Positions 12,213 through 22,890 of a DNA stretch of 64,000 bases are shown here, in pieces. Source of the stretch: Silene latifolia (Eukaryota; Streptophyta; Magnoliopsida; Caryophyllales; Caryophyllaceae); NCBI RefSeq assembly GCF_048544455.1, contig NC_133537.1, positions 68,667,634-68,731,633 on the forward strand, given 5' to 3'. A model generated the notes under the pieces. The model did no database searches. It was not told the origin of the DNA and was given only the letters and a program-made list of their open reading frames with translations. Position numbers and translations under genes: made by a program. The stretch's first letter is position 1. Each line of letters starts with the position of its first letter.

Positions 12213-13109
12213 TCATTTACCTACTTGAGTGATCTTTCCAGCTTTGATGTCACCAAGATACTTGGAACAATTCCTCTTCCAATGTCCAACACCATTACAA
12301 TAATGGCATTTATCAAGAGGACCCTTCTTGGTTTTGGAAGTGCTAGCTTCAAAAGTCTTAGCCTTGGTGTTCATTAGAGCTTGCCTCTTACTCTTTTTCC
12401 CATTCTTCGTGAACTTCCCCTTGCTCTTAGTGCTTATATTAAGCACATCCTTAGGTGGGTTAACATTTATCCCCATGTCTCTTTCGGCTTGCACAAGTAA
12501 CTTGTGCAACTCTTCAAGAGACACGTCCTTGTCTTGCATATTGAAATTCACCCGGAATTGTACATATGCTTTGACTTTGGATAAGGAGTGAAGAATCCTA
12601 TCAACAATGAGCTCATTGGGGATTTTAACCTTTTGAATTTTCAATGTCTCGACTAGCTCCAACAATTTGAGCACGTGAGGGCTAACCTTTTGGCCCTCCT
12701 TGAAATCGAGATCAAAGAATGCCGAGGCCGCCTCATATTGGACGATCCTCGGTGTTTGTGAGAACATTGTCACAAGTTTGGAATAAATTTCATAAGTGGT
12801 GCCCATTTTGAAAGCTCTCCTTTGGAGATCCGCCTCCATAGCAAAAATCAACACATTTTTTATAGCGGCGGACTCTTTATGGTAAGCCTCATATGCTTCC
12901 CTAGTGGCGGCACTCGACCTAGCATTAGGTTCGGGTGGAGAGGGTTCCATACGGTAACGAACCTTATCGCCACCTTGGGCGGCTAGCTTGAGTTGGGTAT
13001 CCCAATCGGAAAAGTTTGACCCATTCTTTTCTAGTTTACAACGATCCATGAAGGATCGGAGCCATGAAACATTAGTGAGAGTGTGAGCGTTGTTGTTTGG
13101 TGCGGCCAT
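12213..13109 (-). CDS. Copia-type Gag protein with CCHC zinc knuckle
   Basis: An open 298-residue frame on the minus strand starting MAAPNNNAHTLTNVSWLRSF. Residues about 20-215 match the plant Copia Gag layout (UBN2/Retrotran_gag_2 type): a Trp-rich start (NFSDWDTQL), then TTYEIYSKLVTMF, KVSPHVLKLLELVETL and IVDRILHSL. A basic linker follows, then one zinc knuckle CHYCNGVGHWKRNC (C-x2-C-x4-H-x4-C) near residues 268-281. In the family Gag forms the virus-like particle and binds element RNA. No pol frame follows, so particles would have to be completed by proteins of other elements. The frame looks whole; whether it is expressed is unknown. Confidence 0.85.
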   Translation of the reverse strand: MAAPNNNAHTLTNVSWLRSFMDRCKLEKNGSNFSDWDTQLKLAAQGGDKVRYRMEPSPPEPNARSSAATREAYEAYHKESAAIKNVLIFAMEADLQRRAFKMGTTYEIYSKLVTMFSQTPRIVQYEAASAFFDLDFKEGQKVSPHVLKLLELVETLKIQKVKIPNELIVDRILHSLSKVKAYVQFRVNFNMQDKDVSLEELHKLLVQAERDMGINVNPPKDVLNISTKSKGKFTKNGKKSKRQALMNTKAKTFEASTSKTKKGPLDKCHYCNGVGHWKRNCSKYLGDIKAGKITQVGK

Positions 13110-14496
13110 TTGTTATGAGAAATAAAAGTGGTCTACAAAACAAAAAATAGAAGGAATAAAACACTTGTCGTTTTTAAAAATAATAATAATACTCGTAAAT
13201 TTTAATTTAAACAAGTTTTATTGCATTTATCTAGTGACCTCTACCCAACTTGATAAATGATTCCAAGACCCAAATTCATATCAACTTGGGCACGCTTTGG
13301 CGATACAACCCTCATCAATATAACTCGGTGGATTAACTCTTTAATCGATTCTACTTTTAGAACTCTTGGTCGATAAAATTACATTAATATTTATCTTTAG
13401 CCCAAAACACATCAGGCTATGATCGAGAATACTTTTGTTGAGTTCAACCCAAATTTCGAATAAATGTGTCCATGATCCAAATCCACATTAACTTGGGCAC
13501 GCTTTGGCGATACAACCCTCATCAACATGAATTCGGTGGATAGACATTTATCACCCACTTCCCCTACGTAACAAGGTTTGTACCCCGGTTTGGCCGAGCG
13601 CACTCCCTCACGAAATAGGTTTTCATGGTTTCTAATTTTTGGTAAGGCTAAGTCTCAATTGTTTATTTAGCGAGAGGTCATGTCAATTTATTATCTATCA
13701 CGTTTTAAGTGAACTAAAGCGGTGAACTACGATAATTATAATTGACACGGTCGATAAACTCGATTTAAAATGCATGTTTAGTTATGGCGATTTAGCGATG
13801 CATGCAACATATAAATAAAATGCAAAGCATAAAAATAAAATCCTAGTATGGCCTTCCTAAAATAGTAAATCTAATAAACTATTACAAATTCTTAAACCAA
13901 CTCCTTTGGTCCCTTGAACTTCGGTCTTGGCACGCACTTCAAGGCAACACTTTCTTTGATGGACCGCCTTCTCGAATGGCACCGTCTTCACGGAACTCCG
14001 GAATAATTAAATTACAAAATGAATTACATAATTTCCTATTATACATTTGTAATTAAAAATAAATCTATTAAATTACAAAACGGTGATACGAGATCACAAT
14101 AATTACAACCGAATCGATATTCCCATACATTTCGGGTAATACCAATTAAAAACTAAGGCCATACTAAGTAAAATTACATAATTCAAAAATTATATAAAAT
14201 AAAAATATGACAATCATAAATAAAATGCAGCATTATAATATGTATGAACATGATTAATTTTATGCTAAATCGCCTTTTAAGAGCCAATATCGTATATTTT
14301 TATCGGTTTTTATGGATTTGCGTGATTTAACTTATTAAAATCACAAAATGTCTCATAAATTCATATTTATGCACAAGTTAATTACCCTAACCAACTTAGG
14401 ACTCAAAACTTAGTCTTCACTAATATTTTGACAATAACTCAACTTGATTTCTTAATATTGTTCATTATGGACCAAAAATACAAAATTATGCTATAA
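13110..14496 (-). other. leader of the gag-only Copia element, proximal part
   Basis: Long untranslated leader between gag and the inserted Tat element. It contains a diverged direct duplication of about 80 bp (13262-13345 and 13469-13552, period 207 bp; both hold acttgggcacgctttggcga). No coding potential was accepted here. Confidence 0.55.
13262..13552. repeat. two-copy direct repeat in Copia leader, period 207 bp
   Basis: The segment around gggcacgctttggcgataca occurs at about 13288 and again at about 13495, followed in both by accctcatcaa and a similar tail (tcggtgga). Confidence 0.8.
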
Positions 14497-14501
14497 ACTT
14501 C
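14497..14501. repeat. 5-bp target-site duplication, left copy (acttc)
   Basis: Matches acttc at 22886-22890 directly after the right LTR of the Tat element. Confidence 0.93.
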
Positions 14502-15087
14502 TGATGGGGCATATTCTGCACCGCTGACCAAGTCAACACACTGAGCAAGGTCAAAGATATCCACAGCAATTCAACGACTTAGATCGCCTGGCCGATGCAG
14601 CCCATCGGCCCGCTATCAGGTCTCGGCATGGCAACCCGCGGTAGGGGGGCACATGTCCGCGTACTCACATCCAAGACCCTCGTCGGCTGCCGTAGGTTCA
14701 TCGGCCGAGGGTAGAACGGTCTTTCCACCTAATAAGCCACTTGGCCACTTGGCCACTACGTGCCAAAAGGTGAAAGCCTATAAATACTCCTCAACCTTCA
14801 TTGAGGAAAGGATCCCACAACTTAACCTAAAATACACTATTCATCTGGTAATATCTCCCTTATCTCTCTACAATATACTCCTAGCCAATTAGTATACAAC
14901 TTATACCTCTAAGCTCACTGACTTGGGCGTCGGAGTGGGTACGCTTGGCACAAAGCCAAGCCCTCAGTTCGTTCATTGTTGCAGGAAAGGCCGAGAGAGG
15001 CGATAGGAGCGAGGAGGGTTCAACCCAAGACATCATTCTACAAGCCACGGGTGGTAACAATACTTGCTCTGGAATTACACCGGAACA
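14502..15087 (+). repeat. left LTR of the Tat element
   Basis: Repeated at 22296-22885. A TATA-like ctataaatactcc lies at about 14779, consistent with an LTR promoter. From about 14692 to the end it is identical to the right LTR apart from one base. Confidence 0.93.
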
Positions 15088-15088
15088 A

Positions 15089-15106
15089 TTGGCGCCCGTC
15101 GTGGGG
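15089..15106 (+). other. primer-binding site of the Tat element
   Basis: TTGGCGCCCGTCGTGGGG starts one base after the LTR end. Plant Tat and Athila elements use this general type of site; I do not assign the tRNA. Confidence 0.75.
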
Positions 15107-15142
15107 AAAAGACACTAGAAGCCAGTCACATTCATTCCCAAA

Positions 15143-15144
<2 letters not shown>

Positions 15145-15180
<36 letters not shown>
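15145..15180 (+). repeat. poly(A) run in the Tat leader
   Basis: A homopolymer of about 36 A between the primer-binding site and gag. Two short lysine-rich readings across it are artefacts of the run. Confidence 0.9.
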
Positions 15181-15182
<2 letters not shown>

Positions 15183-15799
15183 CACCCAAAAAGCTAAGAA
15201 AATGTCTAAACAACAAGATGCAGTCGTAACCGATTTAAACCGCATTTTACCAAGATGATACTTTCAACAATTCCGGGAGTCATACAGACCCTCCACCGGT
15301 GGAGTAATCCAACCGGAGTTCGGGATGCCATCAATACCCGACACGCACGCTGCCCGCCCAACCAGAGTCACCATCATGGGACGTATGGTTGACATAGCCA
15401 GCCGAAAATGCTCCTGACCTAATTAGTAACACGCCGCTCACACCTTTGTCACGCCGACAGAGCAGCGGAAACTGTCCGGGAGATCGGGGCCCGAACGTGA
15501 CTCGAGAAACTTGAACGGAGCACTAGGAGAAGCGACCCGGCCAAGTCGCGGGAGCCCAAAGTGGGCGCGGTAGACCTAAGTCCTTCCCGCACTCGTGGGA
15601 GGACAGCGTCCCCGCCGCACGAACGAGGCTCACCCCGAAGGAGCGGAGGAGTCCGACTCGGCAGAGTTGGAGAAGAAGTCCGAGTCGAAGAAGGAGCCCC
15701 TCCCGCTACGGGGGAAGAGCCGAGGTTAGGGGACGCGAGGAGCCGATCGCGCGTGTCGTTCGGCACATGGTCAAGCGGCCCCTTAACGCCTACGTCCTA

Positions 15800-16660
15800 G
15801 AAGTCCGGTGCCAAATAAACTCAAGTTGCCACCCCTGTCATACAAGGGGATGGTGATCCGATCGACCACGCCGAGGCCTTCGAGTCTTACATGTCGGTAT
15901 GGGAGCAGCCCGATGAGGTGCAGTGCCGAATTTTCCCAACAACTTTGCATGGGATGGCTCGGAGGAGCGGTACAAAGGGCTTCCCGATGGCTCGGTGTAC
16001 TACTACGCCGACCTGAAGGGCGCTTTCCTAGCCAAGACTACTCTGCAATAGGAGAAGAGCGTAGAGACATCGACCTCCTGACCATCAGACAAGAGGGGGG
16101 CGAGTCTCTCCGGAGCTACGTGAAGAGGTTCGATGGAAAGGTCCAGCAGATTCGAGAAATTAATCCCGAGCTGGCGGCCTTCGCACTGATGAAGGGCCTC
16201 CCAAGGGGGGCCTTAAAAAACGAGCTCATCAAGAGCGGAGGCCTGGGCCTGGACGCCGCTAGAAAGTTGGCCGACCAAGCCATCAAGGTAGAAGACTATC
16301 ACAAGACCTGGGAAGATCCCCGCGAAGCCGAGCAATCAGGAAAGAAGGGTCACAGGCAGGACAGTCAGGACGAAGGACGCCGCGACAACTTGGGCTCGCG
16401 GTCCGACAGTAGACGCCGTGAGAATAACAGATCACGGTCGGACAGATCCGACCGGAAGCAAGACTCGGCAGGCGCCGGGTGGAATTCAGGAACGTACCAC
16501 CAGAGGCGGTATAGTGAAAAAACCCCTCTCGTCGTATCAGCCGCCGAAGTCTTCGCCCTGAGCAAAAACGAGGGCCAGAAGTGGGAAAGACCTCCCAAGC
16601 CAAAAAGCGACGGTGACACGAGCCAATCTTTGAGTACCACGGCCACACCGGCCATTTAAC
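15800..16660 (+). pseudogene. Tat Gag region
   Basis: Plus-strand Gag fossil. The best segment (about 16045-16330) reads RDIDLLTIRQEGGESLRSYV, then RFDGKVQQI and a leucine-rich stretch with LMKGLPRGALKNEL, the capsid-domain pattern of plant Gypsy Gag (Retrotrans_gag). It is followed by an Arg/Ser/Asp-rich basic tail. The region is broken. It precedes the protease region as expected. Confidence 0.75.
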
Positions 16661-16669
16661 CAACGACCG

Positions 16670-17502
16670 CCGCCATCTTGAAGAATGCCATAGAGGAGCT
16701 GATCCGAAAGGGAAGCCTCGGCAAGTACGTTGCAAAAGGCCAAAAGATCGACGACGCGGCAGATTCAGATAGGAAGTCCGTCTTCGAGCGGATAGGCGTG
16801 ATTCATGTTGTCATCGGGGGCAACGAAAACGGAGGGTCCGCTCATGGGCACAAGCGGCACCTAAACGAGCTATATCAGGCCATCAACTTTGTGCCCAACT
16901 CAAGGATCCCCTCTGCAAACATCCCCGATATAACTATCGGAAGAAAGGACTACGAAGGGGTCATCGCCCCTCACAGCGACCCGCTTGTAGTCAATTTGGA
17001 CATATCCAACCACCTGGTCAAGAGGTGCCTGATCGACACAGGTGCATACACGAACATCATGTTTAGAGAGTGCTTTCTCGGCCTCGGCCTGAAGATCAAG
17101 GACTTAAGCCCCCTGCACCAACCCCTATACGACTTCTCGGGGCCGGTGGTACCGCTGGGATCAATTAAACTCCCGGTGACGTTCGGCGAGAAGAACGCGG
17201 CTAAAAACATCCTAGCTGAGTTCGTCGTCATTGACGGCTCGTCCGCCTACAACGTTCTCATAGGCCGAGTCACCCTGAGCGAAGCTGACGCAGTGATGTC
17301 CATCCGGGCCCTAACGCTGATGTATGTCTCGGACCGGGGGGAAGCTCATAAGCTTGTCTCCAAAGACGAGAAGGATGAGGTGGTCAACGTCCAGATAGCT
17401 GCCCCGAGGCTGCAACATGCAATCCCTCAAAGAGGCGAAGAAGTCCGAAAAAGGAAAAAGCCCGTCCTTGCAGCAGGGGGGCGACCTCATGGATACGACT
17501 AG
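16670..17502 (+). pseudogene. Tat aspartic protease region
   Basis: A frame reading LKNAIEELIRKGSLGKYV, then NVLIGRVTL near the end. The retroviral-type aspartic protease motif is LIDTGAYTNIMF (about 17029-17064), with DTG at the active site. In this lineage the enzyme trims Gag-Pol. Pol does not follow: the frame ends at 17502 and a tandem array begins about 180 bp later. Confidence 0.8.
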
Positions 17503-17682
17503 TGGCTGATTTGGGGGACGTACCTGTGATAGGCCGTTAGGGCATTGGTAGTCTTGTAAAATTTTATGTAGCTACGGAGGTGTCCAAGATGGCTGTGGAC
17601 ACCCCAACGCATGTTTTTACCTAGTGAAAAACCATCCACGCCTTCCATCAAAGCAAAGTTCTTCCCATCAGTTATTTATCAA

Positions 17683-18625
17683 GAGACAGACGCCGGCTCA
17701 CACTGTCATACCGACAAGAGCGGCATTCTCTGTCAAGAAATTAGCGCCGTCGCAGTCACCCCAAGTAGTAGACGCCACGGCAGTCACCCCAAGAGGTTTG
17801 ATGCCGTCGCAGTCACTCCAAGTGGTAGACGCCACGTAACACGCTACCAAGAAATAGACGCCAGCTCACACTGTCATACCGACAAGAGCGGCATTCTCTG
17901 TCAAGAAATTAGCGCCGTCGCAGTCACCCAAGCGATGAGACGCCACGGCAGTCACCCCAAGAGGTTTGATGCCGTCATAGATCACTCCAAGTGGTAGACG
18001 CCACGTAACACGCTATCAAGAAACAGACGCCGGCTCACACTGTCATACCGACAAGAGCGGCATTCTCGGTCAAGAAATTAGCGCCGTCGCAGTCACCCCA
18101 AGTAGTAGACGCCACGGCAGTCACCCCAAGAGGTTTGATGCCGTCGCAGTCACTCCAAGTGGTAGACGCCACGTAACACGCTACCAAGAAACAGACGCCG
18201 GCTCACACTGTCATACCGACAAGAGCGGCATTCTCTGTCAAGAAATTAGCGCCGTCGCAGTCACCCCAAGTAGTAGACGCCACGGCAGTCACCCCAAGAG
18301 GTTTGATGCCGTCGCAGTCACTCCAAGTGGTAGACGCCACGTAACACGCTACCAAGAAACAGACGCCGGCTCACACTGTCACACCGACAAGAGCGGCATT
18401 CTCTGTCAAAAGCCGAGCGCCGTCGCAGTCACCCCAAGTAGTAGACGCCACGGCAGTCACCCCAAGAGGTTTGATGCCGTCGCAGCCACTCCAAGTGGTA
18501 GACGCCACGTAACACGCTATCGGAAAACAGACGCCGGCTCGCACTGTCATACCGACAAGAGCGGCATTCTCTGTCAAGAAACCAGTGCCGGCTCACACTG
18601 TCGATCCGACAAGAGCGGCAATCAC
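17683..18625 (+). repeat. 168-bp tandem array inside the Tat element
   Basis: About 5.5 head-to-tail units. The marker cgccggctca (one copy cgccagctca) falls at 17691, 17860, 18028, 18196, 18364 and 18532, so the spacing is 169, 168, 168, 168 and 168 bp. A shortened unit follows at about 18587. Within each unit a motif around gccgtcgcagtcac is itself repeated with changes, showing an older sub-unit. Units differ by few substitutions. The array lies where pol would be expected to start or has been lost. Confidence 0.95.
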
Positions 18626-19122
18626 CCTCGTAAGGCGGATACCATGACAGTAACGGCCATCGCACACTACACTCGCAAAAACAGACGAAGGGTCTTGGAA
18701 GCGTTGAAACACAGTTGAGATACGCACTCTAAAACGGCCACGGCCAAGCCGAGGCGGAAACAAAAGGGGCGCTCAATTAGGAATACAGGAAGACAATTCT
18801 GACAAAGATGGGATAAAGACCTCGGCCAAGCCGAAGGCGAAAGAAACGAACCATTATTAGAAGATAAGTTAAAAATTACAAGTGAAAAGAATATGGACGA
18901 TGGCCGTCCCCATAGGGATAAGCCGAAACACAACCTACCGAGGTTGTACAAAAAGAAGACAAAAACTACTATTATGTTCACGTACAAAGAGATAACGGGA
19001 GGAAGGGCTGAGTAACTGGTCCCCGGACAGCCGAAGCAGATCTGCTGTAAACTTGTTCTCACCAAAGACATGGTAACATATGAGGAGAGTGAAACAGTCT
19101 GCTTTGTGTAAACTTGTTCTCA
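18626..19122. other. Tat internal spacer between array and antisense block
   Basis: GC-richer than the surrounding Copia leader. Open stretches are present but carry no recognisable domain. Confidence 0.4.
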
Positions 19123-20046
19123 TCAAGCCGCATCTTCCTCGGCGGGCAACCCAGCAGCTTTTCTAGCAGCCTCAGCCTTGGCCTCGGCATCCTCAGCTGC
19201 CCTCATCCTTTCGGCTTCTTCCTTAGCCACCCGAGCCCTCTCAGCAAGAGCTGCTTTCTCCGCGGCCGCCTCCCTCTCCATCTTTGCCTTCACCGTCTCC
19301 TTGGCCTCCTCCACCGCGGCTTTCTCCTTAGCCTCGAGCTTGTCATCAAGCAACGCGTCGAACCTGCCCCACGGGAAGGAACCATCAAGAGGGAAAAGCT
19401 CCCCGATAACTTCCCTAGCAGCATCTTCGGCCAAATCCCGGAACTTGGCGCACAGTTTGGGAAGCATGTCGGTTTGCAGCATCTCGATGTCCGCCTCCTT
19501 TCGCTTGACGACGGCATCTCCGCCCGAACCACCTCACCGAGCCTTAAACAGGTTCCGGGACTCGTTCCTCTGCTTAAGGTAGAGGTCGGCGCGCCCCTGA
19601 GCGAGCTCACATTTCCTCAGCAGTTCCGCAGCTTCGGCAGCCGCAGCCTCGGCTTTAGCCCTCTCAGCAAGGACCTCCTTTTCAGCGCCCTCCCTAAGTT
19701 TTCTCTCGGCCAAGAGCGCTTTCTCAGCCTCTACCCTGAGCCTCTGTTCATTAAGGAGACCCAACTTCGCCGCTGCAGCCACCTGCTTAGAGGAATTACG
19801 CTCGTGGACAGCCCGAGCCACGGCCTTCTCTTGCTCCCTGAGACGAGCAGCGGTAGCCACGTTCCACCTCGCCAGCTCCCTAATAAGCTTCGTGCCCTCC
19901 TCTATAAGCTCGGAGACGGAAGCCTTCTGGGATGAAGGGACGGTGGTGGCAATTTGGCCACTAACTGCGGGCCGGGAGACGAAAGCCTTCTGGGATGAAA
20001 GGTTGACGGTGGTGCCTTGATCACCAACCTGTGCAGAGGACCCCAC
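19123..20046 (-). CDS. Tat antisense ORF block, coiled-coil part
   Basis: Two neighbouring minus-strand open stretches: 19534-20046 (170 residues) and 19123-19482 (119 residues). Both are dominated by Ala/Glu/Lys/Arg heptads (RVEAEKALLAERKLREGAEK; AKEEAERMRAAEDAEAKAEA), a long predicted coiled coil. They lie downstream of the PF04195-like frame at 20893-21603 on the same strand, which suggests parts of one antisense gene with introns. That is inference, not shown. Antisense genes of this make-up between pol and the 3' LTR are known from several plant Tat elements; their job is not established. Confidence 0.65.
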
Positions 20047-20101
20047 CGCCTGCTGCCCAACGTGAGCAATAGCCGATTGCGGCTGATCTGCAGGAATTCA
20101 A

Positions 20102-20679
20102 TTAAAATATCAGTATCAACACCGACTTATCAGAAACACCTAATGGTTCGGCTAAATTTAGGCCACAAGCCAGATAGGTACCATGTTTGGCCTTCTTGAC
20201 CGGAGAAGGCACTTCCTTGCCAGCGGTAGAAGTTGTCCCTTTCCTCTTACGGATAAGGGGAGATCCTCTGCGTCGAATCCCCCTCATCGGGGAATCTCAA
20301 CAATCTCCATCTTCTTAAGGGAGGGGATGGGAGTTGAAACCGGTGTCGACGCCGTTGCCACCAAGGGCCTTGTTTTCCGCGTCCGACGCACCACGCCGCT
20401 CACAACCCTCGCCTGCGCCTCCTCTTTGCTCAAGACCTTTTTGCTGTTCCATAAGATCATTCGGCGACACCTGTGATCATCGGTGAAGCCTTGGGATGCG
20501 AGGTTAGCGACGGTTTTATCTTTGTGCGGCCCCATTCTCGAAGAAGATCCTCGGATAGGTCCAGGACCAAAGTGGTCTACAAAGGAAACAAAGCAAGAGT
20601 CAAGAAGAAGAAATGAATCGAGATTCGAAAATAAAGAAACATCAAGAGCGGCGGTGGGCCTCACACCGACCCCACTCAC
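20102..20679 (-). CDS. Tat antisense ORF block, basic middle part
   Basis: Overlapping minus-strand open stretches at 20284-20679 (131 residues) and 20102-20287 (61 residues). The second is Lys/Arg-rich (RKRKGTTSTAGKEVPSPVKK), resembling a nuclear-localisation-type segment. They sit between the PF04195-like frame and the coiled-coil frames on the same strand. I cannot tell exon from intron here. Confidence 0.4.
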
Positions 20680-20892
20680 CCCGTGCTAGGGCCGGTATGA
20701 GGCCGACATAGCAAAGCGGCTCATCCCGAAGAATGATGCGTCGGGGGAATCCATCTTTCGGCACCCGCCCTTGTCCACCTCAAAGAGCCTCATGGCCGCC
20801 TTCTCATCCTCCTTCGAAGGACCCGCTAGCATCCATTTTAAGACGCCCGAGTGACCCATCCGTCATGCTCCGCCCTAGTCTCACACCGCAAA

Positions 20893-21603
20893 TTAACGAT
20901 CTTTGGAAGGAACGGGGCGCGGATAGTCATTCGGCACTTTAACATACACCCACCGACCCTGCCAGCCCTTGCAAGAAGAGAGTTTGTCAACAGAGACGTA
21001 ACCCTGCTCGGTTTGTACGCTGTACCATCCAACGCGGCCAGGGAGTGACGGTTTGAGATGATGAAGACGGCGGAATAAATCCACCGTCGGAGCCTCCCCC
21101 TTAAAAAGACAAAGCCAGACGAAACCAATTATGGTCCTCATAGCCAGCGGGTGCAGTTGGGCAACAGCAACGTTCATGGCTCTAATTATGGCCACAACGT
21201 ACCCATTCAGCGGAAACCGGAGCCCGTACTCCAAATGCCGCAGGTACACGCCAGTATGGCCCGGCGGAGGGCAGCATACAGCCTGACCCTCCCCAGGGAT
21301 AACAATTTCGTATCCCCTACCAAAGAAAAAATGATCCTCGAAAAGTTTCCCGCCGGAACAACGGGCAAGCTTACGGGACCAAGCAGAATCAAGGCGGATC
21401 TTACAGACATAGCCGTGATCCATGACGTACCGTCTCCCCTCACTAGGACGAGACCTTTCCATATCATCACCAAAATCATCACCAAGATCACCAAAAGAGT
21501 CAGAATCCTCCCATTCCTCCAGAATTTGAGGATCAACTTCAGGAGAAGGAGACCTAGGACCCCCCGACGCAGGTTTACTAGGCCCAGCATCAGCAGAAGA
21601 CAT
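20893..21603 (-). CDS. Tat antisense ORF, 'putative gypsy type transposase' domain (PF04195-like)
   Basis: An open 236-residue minus-strand frame starting MSSADAGPSKPASGGPRSPS. An acidic stretch (EEWEDSDSFGDLGDDFGDD) precedes a compact domain. The domain reads YEIVIPGEGQAVCCPPPGHT, then GVYLRHLEYGLRFPLNGYVV and QLHPLAMRTIIGFVWLCLF. The pairing of 'P..GH.GVYLRHLEYGLRFPL' with 'QLHP.A...I.GF' is the hallmark of the plant family annotated as putative gypsy-type transposon proteins. Despite the name it has no known transposase activity. Its antisense placement next to the 3' LTR matches known Tat-lineage elements. The frame is open here. Confidence 0.8.
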   Translation of the reverse strand: MSSADAGPSKPASGGPRSPSPEVDPQILEEWEDSDSFGDLGDDFGDDMERSRPSEGRRYVMDHGYVCKIRLDSAWSRKLARCSGGKLFEDHFFFGRGYEIVIPGEGQAVCCPPPGHTGVYLRHLEYGLRFPLNGYVVAIIRAMNVAVAQLHPLAMRTIIGFVWLCLFKGEAPTVDLFRRLHHLKPSLPGRVGWYSVQTEQGYVSVDKLSSCKGWQGRWVYVKVPNDYPRPVPSKDR

Positions 21604-22295
21604 GGTTCACAACAAATTATTAGCAAGGAAAATAAAGAGTGCTTGTTTACCTTAAAGAAAATCACTCGCCGGATCAAATACTCCGAAGATTAAGAAGAAG
21701 AAAACCCTTGAAAGTTTGGAGAGATGAAGATTTCAGAGAAAAATTTTCGAAAATAAAATGGAGGCCAAAATCACGGAATAACTACCCTATTTATAGAGAA
21801 AAGCCCATGAAGAGGGACCAATCAGGGCACAGCCCATGAAGCGTCAACCAATCAGCGAACACACACGCGTCAAGCATGCAACCGCGGAATGTCAATCGTC
21901 GCAACAGTTGAATGTCAATCAATGCAACAGTGACCAAGCGTCTTCAACACGCCTATTCACATCTCTTCGACTGTTCATCTCCCTCAAACAAATTCCTAGG
22001 TATCTAGTCTCCGCCGGCTTCCGACAAACCAAGCCAGGAGGCACCGGCCGGGGGCAATCAAATTCAACAAGCACTCTCACTGGTCTCGGCCGGCGTCTTG
22101 TTCCTTTCCACATCGGTTACCCTTCACGCACCCATGTGGAGGGGGGATAGGGTATATGGTACGGAATAACAGGTGCCACGCCGATACACAAGAAGACGCC
22201 GATCTGAGAAAAATTTGCGAAATTTACTTAGTGCGAATATATGCTCAAAGATACATCGGAGCCCATACCACGGCATAGACTACGCTGGGGCAAAT
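21604..22295. other. Tat 3' internal region before the right LTR
   Basis: Would serve as the upstream region of the antisense ORF. A TATA-like tatttatag lies at about 21790, correctly placed for minus-strand use. The purine-rich tract is at 22284-22295. Otherwise no gene. Confidence 0.45.
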
Positions 22296-22885
22296 TGATG
22301 GGGCATATTCTGCACCGCTGACCAAGTCAACACACCGAGCAAGGTCAAAGATATCCACAAACAATTCAACGACTTAGATCGCCTGGCCGATGCAGCCCAT
22401 CGGCCCGCTATCAGGGTCTCGGCATGGCAACCCGCCAGCCGGGGCACATGTCCGCGTACTCACATCCAAGACCCTCTGCCGGCCTGCCGTAGGTTCATCG
22501 GCCGAGGGTAGAACGGTCTTTCCACCTAATAAGCCACTTGGCCACTTGGCCACTACGTGCCAAAAGGTGAAAGCCTATAAATACTCCTCAACCTTCATTG
22601 AGGAAAGGATCCCACAACTTAACCTAAAATACACTATTCATCTGGTAATATCTCCCTTATCTCTCTACAATATACTCCTAGCCAATTAGTATACAACTTA
22701 TACCTCTAAGCTCACTGACTTGGGCGTCGGAGTGGGTACGCTTGGCACAAAGCCAAGCCCTCAGTTCGTTCATTGTTGCAGGAAAGGCCGAGAGAGGCGA
22801 TAGGAGCGAGGAGGGTTCAACCCAAGACATCATTCTACAAGCCACGGGTGGTAACAATACTTGCTCTGGAATTACACCCGGAACA
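22296..22885 (+). repeat. right LTR of the Tat element
   Basis: Partner of 14502-15087 and followed by the acttc duplication (22886-22890). Its few differences from the left LTR are clustered in the first 200 bp. Confidence 0.93.
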
Positions 22886-22890
22886 ACTTC

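Larger units (their letters stand above)
14502..22885 (+). mobile_element. Tat-lineage Ty3/Gypsy element, non-autonomous, with antisense ORFs
   Basis: An 8,384-bp LTR element nested in the Copia leader. LTRs are 14502-15087 (586 bp) and 22296-22885 (590 bp), TGATGGGG to GGAACA. A primer-binding site follows the left LTR (TTGGCGCCCGTCGTGGGG from 15089) and a purine-rich tract (ctggggcaaat) precedes the right LTR. It carries a gag region and an aspartic protease. There is then a 168-bp tandem array, and a minus-strand ORF block with a PF04195-like 'gypsy-type transposase' domain and coiled coils. Reverse transcriptase, RNase H and integrase are absent. The gag-protease region has a few breaks. 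The LTRs are identical over most of their length, so it is probably young. Confidence 0.9.

Noticed and set aside
15064-15258. Lysine-rich short proteins across a poly(A) run
   Set aside because: Artefact of the 36-nt homopolymer in the Tat leader.
16283-16743. Minus-strand frames opposite the Tat gag-protease region
   Set aside because: They are antisense shadows of a GC-rich coding stretch. The genuine antisense block starts further right and has its own domain.
17683-18625. Possible CRISPR array because of regular repeats
   Set aside because: Units are directly adjacent 168-bp tandem copies with no unique spacers, inside a plant retroelement.
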